Shown piece by piece: positions 1-5,194 of a DNA stretch of 5,194 nt. Position 1 is the stretch's first letter, and each line of letters starts with the position of its first letter. The stretch is from Nitrospinaceae bacterium (GTDB taxonomy: Bacteria; Nitrospinota; Nitrospinia; Nitrospinales; VA-1), in NCBI GenBank assembly GCA_012961055.1, contig DUAA01000049.1:1-5194 (forward strand), written 5' to 3'. The translations under genes and the position numbers were made by a program. The notes beneath the pieces were generated by a model. It saw only the letters and a list, made by a program, of their open reading frames with translations, searched no databases and had not been told where the DNA came from.

Positions 1-1001
1 CGGATTACCACAAAGGTGTTTTAACCGATAAAGTTATTAAAGCTATTATGTACCGGGCGCAGAAGTCCAAAAAACCTGTCATTGTCGATCCCAAAAGCTC
101 AGATTTCTCGCTGTATAAGGGAGCCACCGTCATCACTCCTAATGCAAGGGAAGTGGCAAGGTCGGTTCCTATCAAGATCGAAGACAAAGAAGATTTGGGC
201 CGGGCCGCTGAATATCTTTTAAACCTAACTCGAGCGCAGGCCATCCTTATCACACGTGGTAAAGACGGCATGGTGCTATATCAAAATAAAGAAAAATTCG
301 TGTCCATCCCCACCGTCGCTAAGGAAGTTTTTGATGTTACCGGTGCGGGGGACACCGTTATCAGCGTTTTTAGTATGGCAGTGTTTGGTGGTTTTAATTT
401 TCAAGAAGCCGCATGGCTTTCAAATATGGCCGCCAGTGTTGTTGTCGGTAAAGTAGGAACAGCAGTGGTGACCTTGGAAGAAATCAACGAATTCCTGCAC
501 GATGAAATGCTTCGCACCTCCCATACCGTTCTTGAACTTGATGAGCTGAAAAAAATCCTCGGCCTCGCAAAAAGCACAGAAAAAAAGATAGTGTTCACCA
601 ATGGTTGTTTTGATATTATTCACGGTGGGCATATCGAGTTCCTGCAACAAGCAAAAGCCCTCGGAGATATTCTTGTCGTTGGGCTCAATTCCGACAAGTC
701 AGTTAAAAAGCTGAAAGGGGAAAACCGACCCATTAAAACTGAACGAGAACGGGCTAATATTCTTGCCGCTTTAAAATATATCGACTACATCACCCTCTTT
801 GAAGAAACCACTCCAGAAAAAATTATCCAGGAGATCAGACCAGATATTCTGGTAAAAGGGGCTGACTATAAAATTGATGAAGTTGTCGGTCGAGAAATTG
901 TTGAAGGCTATGGAGCGAAGGTTGAACTATTACCCATTGTCGAAGGACATTCCACTACAAAAACTCTGGAAAAAATCTTGGAAAAACACAAAATCAGTTG
1001 A
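1..1001 (+). CDS. hldE: Bifunctional heptose-7-phosphate kinase / heptose-1-phosphate adenylyltransferase HldE (5' end outside window)
   Basis: Cytoplasmic enzyme of ADP-heptose synthesis for the LPS inner core. The N-terminal PfkB/ribokinase-like domain phosphorylates D-glycero-D-manno-heptose 7-phosphate at C1; the C-terminal domain adenylylates the heptose 1-phosphate. The reading frame is open from the left edge (first whole codon at base 3) and begins with DYHKGVLT, the counterpart of the SDYxKG stretch inside the kinase, so roughly 145 residues are missing compared with E. coli HldE (477 aa, from memory). About 332 residues are visible. The kinase signature DVTGAGDTV has its anion hole and catalytic Asp at visible residues 114-117. 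A short linker follows, then the nucleotidyltransferase domain with TNGCFDIIHGGH (HxGH at 207-210), NSDKSVKKLKG, LVKGADY and a terminal HSTTKTLEKI. Both domains look intact, with no frameshift. It converges on hldD, its pathway partner. The ATG at base 48 is internal, not the start. Confidence 0.96.
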   Translation, partial: DYHKGVLTDKVIKAIMYRAQKSKKPVIVDPKSSDFSLYKGATVITPNAREVARSVPIKIEDKEDLGRAAEYLLNLTRAQAILITRGKDGMVLYQNKEKFVSIPTVAKEVFDVTGAGDTVISVFSMAVFGGFNFQEAAWLSNMAASVVVGKVGTAVVTLEEINEFLHDEMLRTSHTVLELDELKKILGLAKSTEKKIVFTNGCFDIIHGGHIEFLQQAKALGDILVVGLNSDKSVKKLKGENRPIKTERERANILAALKYIDYITLFEETTPEKIIQEIRPDILVKGADYKIDEVVGREIVEGYGAKVELLPIVEGHSTTKTLEKILEKHKIS

Positions 1002-1032
1002 TCTGGGGTTTTAGTATTAACTTGAGCGGGGT

Positions 1033-2001
1033 CTAACCAAGGTGTTTATCAGGAATCAGATAATTTTTGACGTAATCTAAAATCCCTTCCTCTAGTGATG
1101 TGATCGTTTCCATATATCCCACCGAGCGTAATTTTTCCATGTCAGCACAAGTGTGATACTGATATTGGTCCCGAATGAATTCGGGCATCTCTATATAGTT
1201 AATATCTGTTTTTTTATTCATCACCTGAAAGATCGTAGAGGCCAGATCATTCCAGTTTCTCGCCCTACCTGACCCGACATTGAAGATGCCCCCAATTTCC
1301 TGATGCTCCAGAAAAAACAGGGTCATTGCCACCGCGTCACGGACATATAAAAAATCTCTTTCCTGTCCTCCATCGCTATACCCTGACTTATAAGATTTGA
1401 AAAGGTTTAATATGCCTACATCCCTCACCTGCAAAAAACCCTTGCGAACCATACTTTGCATATCTTCTTTATGATATTCATTTGGACCAAACACATTAAA
1501 ATATTTCAGTCCCACAATATCCTTGAGCACTCCTACCTCTTTGGCCCACAGGTCGAACCATTGTTTACTGTCTCCATATAAATTGAGCGGTTTCAAGATT
1601 TCCAACATGGACTCATCATCGGAATATCCATTTTCCCCAGCGCCATAAGTTGCAGCACTGGAGGCATAAATAAAACGCACATCCTTCTTCACGCAATATT
1701 GGGCCAGGGATTGGGTATACTCAAAATTATTTTTCCGGAGAAAAACCTCATTGGTTTCCGTAGTGGATGAACAAGCGCCCATATGCAAAATTGCAGAGCA
1801 TGCAGGAAGTTCCGCCCTTATAACTTCCCGCAAAAACTTATCCTTATCAACCCATCGCGAATAAGTAAGTCCATTCAAGTTTAACTGTTTTTTAGGATGG
1901 TCTACTTCATCCACTAACCAGATATCTTCAATTCCCTTCTGATTCAGACCGTGCACCAATGCGCTGCCTATGAAACCAGCCCCTCCCGTAACGACAATCA
2001 T
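1033..2001 (-). CDS. hldD: ADP-L-glycero-D-manno-heptose 6-epimerase HldD
   Basis: NADP-dependent extended short-chain dehydrogenase/reductase that converts ADP-D-glycero-D-manno-heptose to ADP-L-glycero-D-manno-heptose, the donor for LPS inner-core heptosyltransferases; cytoplasmic. The 322-residue protein is close to the usual 310-330. Visible motifs are the Rossmann TGGAGFIGS at residues 5-13, GACSSTTE near 76-82, YASSAATYG at 112-120 (catalytic Ser region), the YxxxK pair Y142/K146 in LYGDSK, YFNVFGPNEYHK at 167-178 (K178 matches the E. coli second-site lysine by position, from memory), RDFLYVRD at 215-222 and FNVGSGRA at 240-247. The start is supported by GGAGGA just upstream and by the Rossmann strand beginning at residue 2. 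The gene is transcribed leftwards and ends 31 bp from the hldE stop. No substituted catalytic residue was seen. Confidence 0.97.
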   Translation of the reverse strand: MIVVTGGAGFIGSALVHGLNQKGIEDIWLVDEVDHPKKQLNLNGLTYSRWVDKDKFLREVIRAELPACSAILHMGACSSTTETNEVFLRKNNFEYTQSLAQYCVKKDVRFIYASSAATYGAGENGYSDDESMLEILKPLNLYGDSKQWFDLWAKEVGVLKDIVGLKYFNVFGPNEYHKEDMQSMVRKGFLQVRDVGILNLFKSYKSGYSDGGQERDFLYVRDAVAMTLFFLEHQEIGGIFNVGSGRARNWNDLASTIFQVMNKKTDINYIEMPEFIRDQYQYHTCADMEKLRSVGYMETITSLEEGILDYVKNYLIPDKHLG

Positions 2002-2004
2002 TTT

Positions 2005-2010
2005 TCCTCC
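2005..2010 (-). promoter_or_regulatory. Shine-Dalgarno site of hldD
   Basis: Read on the minus strand the bases are GGAGGA, leaving about four A residues between GGAGG and the ATG that ends at 1999. This is a near-consensus ribosome binding site and fixes the hldD start. It contrasts with the SD-less starts of the rightward operon. Confidence 0.8.
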
Positions 2011-2047
2011 GCCTTCGGTTCACCTATTTGATAACTTAATAAATTTC

Positions 2048-2110
2048 TTAACGCTCCATGGCTTCCATTTTGGAAAGCTTCACATCCAGTACGGACAAGT
2101 TTTCCGCGCC
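2048..2110 (-). pseudogene. Possible decayed 3' end of a minus-strand gene
   Basis: A locally GC-richer 63-bp stretch stands out from the AT-rich gap. In one minus frame it reads GAENLSVLDVKLSKMEAMER followed by TAA: a charged, heptad-like helix that looks more coding than its surroundings. An in-frame stop (TAA) lies immediately upstream, so on its own it is too short to be a gene, and the possible TTG start at 2098 has no SD. It overlaps the end of the 53-residue ORF in a different frame. One reading is a frameshifted C-terminus of that ORF; another is a relic of a gene once upstream of hldD; chance is also possible. Confidence 0.2.
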
Positions 2111-2241
2111 TTAAAAAATAAAAATTGCAGAATTTTATAAACAGTTAAAAATATCGGTCCCATAAGGGTGATTAAATATCCACATATTGGCAAACCAACT
2201 GGGGTCGTAAACCGGTACCACATAAGCAGTATTTCGTCCAT
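2080..2241 (-). CDS. Possible small membrane protein, 53 residues, unrecognised
   Basis: A minus-strand ORF runs from an ATG at 2241 to a TGA at 2080-2082, with an in-frame TAG two codons before the ATG fixing the earliest start. The product has a short acidic start (MDEILLMWYRF), then one hydrophobic stretch at about residues 15-44 long enough for one or two membrane passes (GLPICGYLITLMGPI, then FLTVYKILQFLFF), then a basic tail KARKTCPYWM. The positive-inside rule would put the C-terminus in the cytoplasm. No SD precedes the ATG, and a TATAAT on the same strand at 2264-2259 would give a very short leader. It reads towards hldD and ends about 80 bp before it, so it could be co-transcribed. 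I do not recognise a family. It may be chance in AT-rich DNA, where Phe/Leu/Ile codons are common, or the remnant of a longer gene whose last part continues in a shifted frame at 2048-2110. Confidence 0.3.
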   Translation of the reverse strand: MDEILLMWYRFTTPVGLPICGYLITLMGPIFLTVYKILQFLFFKARKTCPYWM

Positions 2242-2453
2242 ACTAGACTAATTTTAAAATTATAACTTGTTTTGGGATATAGTTAGTCGGGTGTAAGAAA
2301 ATCATTACAGGTACTCTCGAATTCTCTACCCAAATTTATTAAGCCTGTAGATAGTGGAAACCAGCATATATCAGTTCACATTTTATTTAAACCATAGCCT
2401 TATGGATTGCTTTACCAGCCCATTTTTTCCACACCAAACCTTTCCACCCTTTG

Positions 2454-2482
2454 TCCCCCAATAAGTTGAGGAATTAGGGGGA
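2454..2482. repeat. Inverted repeat around the -35 box; candidate operator
   Basis: The left arm TCCCCCAAT (2454-2462) pairs with the right arm ATTAGGGGGA (2473-2482), giving nine base pairs interrupted by one bulged A (2476) around a 10-nt spacer. The spacer contains most of the -35 hexamer of the rightward promoter. There is no T-tract on either strand, so a terminator is unlikely. A dimeric regulator bound here would occlude RNA polymerase. The regulator is unknown. Confidence 0.4.
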
Positions 2483-2495
2483 ATTGAGCTATAAT
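2466..2495 (+). promoter_or_regulatory. Sigma70-type promoter of the ApgM-like / lysC / cimA operon
   Basis: The -35 candidate is TTGAGG (2466-2471) and the -10 is a perfect TATAAT (2490-2495), separated by 18 bp. Transcription would begin near 2502, giving a leader of about 43 nt before the ATG at 2545. It is correctly placed and oriented for the three-gene operon, and no other good candidate exists in the gap. The leader is too short for an aspartate-pathway riboswitch such as the lysine riboswitch, and no leader peptide is visible. Confidence 0.65.
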
Positions 2496-2507
2496 TGGAA
2501 TTTTCCA
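2496..2507. repeat. Short palindrome at the predicted transcription start
   Basis: TGGAA, two T residues, then TTCCA: a perfect 5-bp inverted repeat immediately after the -10 box and spanning the predicted start of transcription. Its position suits an operator, but a repeat this short is easily expected by chance in AT-rich sequence. Confidence 0.25.
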
Positions 2508-2544
2508 GTTTCACTCGACAACTCAACCCTTTTAACCCAAAAAA

Positions 2545-3738
2545 ATGAAACACTTAGTTGTTATCGTAGCGGGTCTAACAGATAGACCTTTTGCGGAAAA
2601 AGACAATAAAACCCCTTTACAATTGGCCGATACGCCAAATCTGGATTCCTTGACAAAAAACGGCCTATGTGGACCCGTTCAAACCATACCCGATGAGTTA
2701 TATCCTGGAAATGAAGTCTCCTGCTTGGGACTTTTAGGCCTCGATCCAATAAAGTATTCTTCCGGGCATGCGCTACTTTCTGCCATGGGATTGGGACTGA
2801 AACCCGCACCAGATGAAATTGCTCTCTGTTGCGACCTGATAACTTTGCAACCCACCCATGACGATATGGTCATGAAAGATTATACCGGCGGGCTTCTTTC
2901 TCATGAAGATTCAGAACTTCTCCTGAACACTCTACAAGAACAAGTGGTCGACATTCCGGTTAGGTTTCATCATGGTGGCGGCTATCACAACCTGATGTTT
3001 ATTAAATCTCCGCCTATTACAGAAAGGCTGTCTCCCCCTAATGAACTCATCGGCGAGGGTATTCGCCAATTCATGCCAGAGGGAAAGGAAACTCGGGAAC
3101 TAATTTTCGTGATGAACCAGGCACAAATTATTTTGCATAATCACGCCTACAATAAAAAACGCGTTACTGAAAACAAAGACTCCGTGAACAGCATTTGGTT
3201 CTGGGGAAATGGAGAACTTCCCGACTTGCCCTCCTTCAAGGAACGGTATGATAAGAGTGCCTCTATAATTTCCGCATCCCTGATGGTTAAAGGCATCGGC
3301 AACCTTACTGGAATGAAAGTTATCGATGTGGAAGGCACAACCGGATTTTCAAACACCAATTATTCCGCTAAAGTTTCTGCGACCCTAAAGGAATTGGAAA
3401 ACAACGATGTCGTTTTTCTCCACATTTCAGCGGGAGAAGAAGTTTCACTCAAAGGTGATATTGACGATAAGATTTTGATGATCGAAGATTTCGACATGGA
3501 GGTCATAAAGCCACTGGCACAGGCTATGGAGACCCTGAAAAATGTAAAGATGATGGTGGTGGTAAACCATGTGAGTTCCGCCCAAATGATGAAATACGAT
3601 CGGTCTCCCGTTCCCTATCTGGTTTATCCTGCTTCATCGGGAGACTCAAGCCAATATGATGAACAACTTTTAGAATCGGGGAAATCATTCTCAAATGCTC
3701 CCGATTTGTTGACAGCGTTTCTCACAAATCAGCTATGA
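2545..3738 (+). CDS. ApgM-type phosphoglycerate mutase family protein, probable pseudoenzyme
   Basis: A 397-residue member of the alkaline-phosphatase superfamily branch that holds archaeal-type cofactor-independent phosphoglycerate mutase (ApgM) and the 'proposed homoserine kinase' group; family length is normal. Conserved scaffold is obvious: DRP (13-15), KTPLQLADTPNLD (22-34), LLGLDP (63-68), ISASLMVKGIG (242-252), GTTGFSNTNY (264-273), IEDFD (313-317), PVP (355-357). Against the family pattern I remember, active-site positions are replaced: metal Asp of DG is A9, nucleophile Ser of PGS is N56, the DEAGH pair is E298/L302, Asp of DH is N341 (H342 kept), and the last metal His is Y351. Phosphate-binding Arg positions also appear lost (C95, H148, E224). 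Catalysis as a mutase or kinase is therefore doubtful, although the frame is intact. ATG at 2545 is the only sensible start; no SD precedes it. It leads the operon and overlaps lysC by ATGA, so a role with aspartate kinase is the natural inference. The family call is firm, the function is not. Confidence 0.88.
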   Translation: MKHLVVIVAGLTDRPFAEKDNKTPLQLADTPNLDSLTKNGLCGPVQTIPDELYPGNEVSCLGLLGLDPIKYSSGHALLSAMGLGLKPAPDEIALCCDLITLQPTHDDMVMKDYTGGLLSHEDSELLLNTLQEQVVDIPVRFHHGGGYHNLMFIKSPPITERLSPPNELIGEGIRQFMPEGKETRELIFVMNQAQIILHNHAYNKKRVTENKDSVNSIWFWGNGELPDLPSFKERYDKSASIISASLMVKGIGNLTGMKVIDVEGTTGFSNTNYSAKVSATLKELENNDVVFLHISAGEEVSLKGDIDDKILMIEDFDMEVIKPLAQAMETLKNVKMMVVVNHVSSAQMMKYDRSPVPYLVYPASSGDSSQYDEQLLESGKSFSNAPDLLTAFLTNQL

Positions 3739-4994
3739 CAAATTCTTTAATTGTACAAAAATACGGCGGTACTTCGGTGGGAACGGTGGAGCGCATCGAA
3801 CAGGTTGCCGACCGAATCGTAAAAACCCGCAAGACCAACACCAATATCGTTGTCGTTGTTTCAGCCATGGCGGGAGAAACTGATAAGCTATTGAAAATGG
3901 CACGCAACCTGACAAAAAACCCAGCCAGAAGAGAAATTGACCTACTCCTGTCATCTGGCGAACGTATTTCAGCAGCCCTATTGACCATTGCCCTGCAGGC
4001 TCGAGGTATTCCTGCCCTTTCCATGACAGGAAGGCAGATTGGCCTGCAAACGGATAATACGCATACCCGGGCTCGCATCACAAATATTGACACCAAGCGG
4101 GCAAAAATAATGTTGAAAAAAAATCATGTGATCGTCGTTGCAGGATTCCAAGGCATCAATGCAGAAGGAGATGTAACGACTTTGGGGCGGGGTGGTTCCG
4201 ACACTTCTGCCGTGGCTCTGGCAGTTGCACTGAGGGCAAAGCAATGCGAAATCTGTACCGATGTTGATGGAGTTTATACCGCTGACCCAAGAATGGTGCC
4301 ACAGGCTCGTCGGCTTGATGTGGTATCGTATGATGAAATGCTGGAGATGGCCAGCTTGGGAGCCAAGGTACTACAAATCCGTTGTGTCGAGTTTGCTCAT
4401 AAATATAAGATGCCCTTGATTGTTAAGTCTTCTTTCAAAGAAGGTGACAGGGGGACTTTAATCTGCGAGGAGGATTCAAATATGGAACAACCGGTGGTTT
4501 CCGGAATCATATGCGACAAAAACCAGGCTAAAATCACTCTTAAAGAAGTGCCCGACCAACCTGGTATCGCTGCCAATATTTTTGAACCTTTGGCGTCTGC
4601 CTCCATTTCCGTAGACATGATCATTCAGAATATCAGTGAGCAAGGGCATACCGACATGTCGTTCACGCTCACACGGGAGGATCTAGTCGAAGCCTTGGTC
4701 ATCATGGATAAAGTGGCAAAAAAAATCCATGCTACCCAGATTCTCTCCGATGCTAAAATTGCTAAAGTTTCCATCGTTGGAGCAGGCATGCGAAGCCACT
4801 CCGGGGTGGCAGCACAAATTTTTAAAACTTTGTCCGCCAATAAAATAAATATATTGATGATCAGTACCTCAGAGATCAAAGTGTCCTGCATCATTGAACA
4901 AAAAAATTCCAAACTTGCCGTCAACGCCTTGCACGATGCATTTAAAATGCAAGATAAACCTAAAAACACCAAAAAGAAAACCACAAAAAAGTGA
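3735..4994 (+). CDS. lysC: Aspartate kinase (monofunctional, ACT-regulated)
   Basis: Phosphorylates L-aspartate with ATP to 4-phospho-L-aspartate, the committed step to lysine, methionine, threonine and diaminopimelate; cytoplasmic. The 419 residues hold an amino-acid-kinase domain (about 1-245) with KYGGTS at 9-14, SSGE at 73-76, FQG at 138-140, GRGGSDTSA at 151-159 and [12 protein letters not shown] at 175-186, then two ACT domains: the first from about 255 ([29 protein letters not shown]), the second from about 343 ([30 protein letters not shown]). This is the monofunctional architecture in which lysine and/or threonine bind between ACT domains; no homoserine dehydrogenase is fused. The start overlaps the previous stop as ATGA and lacks an SD, so translation is probably coupled. 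The C-terminus runs about 15 residues past the usual end as a Lys/Thr-rich tail. An internal start at Met250 is very likely (separate entry). Confidence 0.97.
   Translation: MTNSLIVQKYGGTSVGTVERIEQVADRIVKTRKTNTNIVVVVSAMAGETDKLLKMARNLTKNPARREIDLLLSSGERISAALLTIALQARGIPALSMTGRQIGLQTDNTHTRARITNIDTKRAKIMLKKNHVIVVAGFQGINAEGDVTTLGRGGSDTSAVALAVALRAKQCEICTDVDGVYTADPRMVPQARRLDVVSYDEMLEMASLGAKVLQIRCVEFAHKYKMPLIVKSSFKEGDRGTLICEEDSNMEQPVVSGIICDKNQAKITLKEVPDQPGIAANIFEPLASASISVDMIIQNISEQGHTDMSFTLTREDLVEALVIMDKVAKKIHATQILSDAKIAKVSIVGAGMRSHSGVAAQIFKTLSANKINILMISTSEIKVSCIIEQKNSKLAVNALHDAFKMQDKPKNTKKKTTKK
4468..4484 (+). promoter_or_regulatory. Internal Shine-Dalgarno and ATG within lysC (predicted beta-subunit start)
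   Basis: A full AGGAGG (4468-4473, within GAGGAGGA) stands 8 nt before an in-frame ATG at 4482, codon 250 of lysC, exactly between the kinase domain and the first ACT domain. Initiation here would give a 170-residue protein of both ACT domains. Bacillus subtilis and Corynebacterium aspartokinases are known to make such a beta subunit from an in-frame internal start at nearly the same place, assembling as alpha2beta2. The SD uses Glu-Glu codons (GAG GAG), so it is partly explained by coding, but spacing and start codon are ideal. Confidence 0.65.
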
Positions 4995-5007
4995 AAGCCG
5001 TTTAGAT

Positions 5008-5194
5008 ATGAGTGACATAAAAATTTATGATACCACTCTCCGGGATGGTTCCCAGGCAGAAGGTATCTCCTTCACAGTTGAAGATAAAATCCGCATCGCC
5101 CACAAGCTGGACGAACTGGGAGTACATTATGTAGAGGGTGGCTGGCCCGGATCGAACCCTAGAGACATCGATTTTTTTGAAAAGGTCCAACGCA
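5008..5194 (+). CDS. cimA: (R)-citramalate synthase CimA (3' end outside window)
   Basis: Condenses pyruvate with acetyl-CoA to (R)-citramalate, the first step of the threonine-independent route to 2-oxobutyrate and isoleucine. Only the first 62 residues, the start of the HMGL-like TIM barrel, are present. They include [13 protein letters not shown] at 7-19, with catalytic Arg12 and metal-binding Asp13 by analogy to isopropylmalate synthase, and [11 protein letters not shown] at 41-51. The QAEG and EGGWPGSNP stretches are what I associate with the citramalate synthase family rather than LeuA or homocitrate synthase; the diagnostic C-terminal regulatory domain is not visible. The ATG at 5008 lies 13 bp after the lysC stop, with only a poor SD (GAAAG about 10 nt upstream), so expression probably depends on the upstream operon. 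Confidence 0.9.
   Translation, partial: MSDIKIYDTTLRDGSQAEGISFTVEDKIRIAHKLDELGVHYVEGGWPGSNPRDIDFFEKVQR

Larger units (their letters stand above)
2002..2544. other. AT-rich intergenic region between divergent hldD and the rightward operon
   Basis: This 543-bp gap separates the two outward-reading transcription units. From left to right it holds the hldD ribosome binding site, a short coding-like stretch in one minus frame (2048-2110), a possible small minus-strand membrane-protein ORF (2080-2241), a perfect 12-bp AT palindrome (2250-2261) overlapping a minus-strand TATAAT (2259-2264) that lacks a convincing -35 box, then about 190 bp (2270-2450) with no supported feature, and finally the rightward promoter with flanking inverted repeats (2454-2507). 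No clear hldD promoter was found close to its start. No tRNA-like, IS-like or CRISPR-like structure was seen. Confidence 0.7.

Noticed and set aside
993..1002. ATCA-GT-TGAT palindrome at the hldE stop followed on the minus strand by T-rich sequence, as a possible hldD terminator
   Set aside because: The stem is only four AT-rich pairs with a 2-nt loop, too weak for an intrinsic terminator, and most of it is hldE coding sequence.
2061..2078. GCTTCC / GGAAAGC hairpin upstream of hldD
   Set aside because: Six pairs with a bulged A and no T-tract; it coincides with the coding-like stretch and shows nothing specific to regulation.
2259..2264. Minus-strand TATAAT as an hldD promoter
   Set aside because: No -35-like hexamer at 16-19 bp, no full extended -10, and more than 250 bp from the hldD start; the match is part of an AT-rich palindrome. 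Kept only as a remark in the intergenic entry.
2306..2349. TACAGG / CCTGTA inverted repeat
   Set aside because: Six pairs separated by 32 nt, with flanks that do not extend the pairing; expected by chance in a gap of this size.
2354..2464. Plus-strand ORF of 36 codons from a GTG in the intergenic region
   Set aside because: No SD, GTG start, Phe/Pro-rich low-complexity product with no coding character, and its end runs into the -35 region of the operon promoter.
2502..2544. Lysine or threonine riboswitch / attenuator in the operon leader
   Set aside because: The predicted leader is about 43 nt, too short for a lysine riboswitch, and has no leader peptide or terminator stem.
3722..4096. Minus-strand ORF of 124 codons antisense to the start of lysC
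   Set aside because: It lies wholly opposite a confidently identified coding frame, has no recognisable motif, and is Arg/Ser/Val-rich in the way expected of an antisense shadow.
4625..4984. Minus-strand ORF of 119 codons antisense to the ACT domains of lysC
   Set aside because: Antisense shadow of conserved lysC codons; its hydrophobic look comes from the complement of Lys/Asp/Glu-rich coding sequence.

Overview
The window suggests a Gram-negative, moderately AT-rich bacterium. Two genes make the ADP-heptose precursor of the lipopolysaccharide (LPS) inner core. Three further genes have an aspartate-family / isoleucine layout of the kind found in deltaproteobacteria-like and Nitrospinota-like lineages. 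That placement comes from gene content and remembered neighbourhoods only; no search was run and the phylum is not established.

Left part (1-2001): the 3' two thirds of hldE (+ strand; heptose-7-phosphate kinase fused to heptose-1-phosphate adenylyltransferase) faces hldD (- strand; ADP-heptose 6-epimerase). Their stop codons are only 31 bp apart and no convincing terminator lies between them. HldE supplies ADP-D,D-heptose and HldD epimerises it to ADP-L,D-heptose.

Middle (2002-2544): a 543-bp AT-rich gap between the divergent hldD and the rightward operon. It holds a good Shine-Dalgarno (SD) site for hldD, a strong sigma70-type promoter firing rightwards (TTGAGG, 18 bp, TATAAT) framed by inverted repeats, and on the - strand a possible 53-residue small membrane protein gene overlapping a short coding-like stretch in another frame.

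Right part (2545-5194): a tight rightward operon. The first gene belongs to the cofactor-independent phosphoglycerate mutase (ApgM) / 'proposed homoserine kinase' family. It overlaps lysC (aspartate kinase) by an ATGA, and cimA (citramalate synthase, cut by the window end) follows after 13 bp. LysC commits aspartate to lysine, methionine and threonine. CimA opens the threonine-independent route to isoleucine.

The most interesting point is the first operon gene. The fold-level motifs of the family are intact, but nearly every residue expected to bind metal, act as nucleophile or hold phosphate is substituted. It looks like a maintained pseudoenzyme translationally coupled to aspartate kinase. 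The second is a textbook SD inside lysC, 8 nt before an in-frame ATG, predicting a separate ACT-domain-only regulatory subunit.
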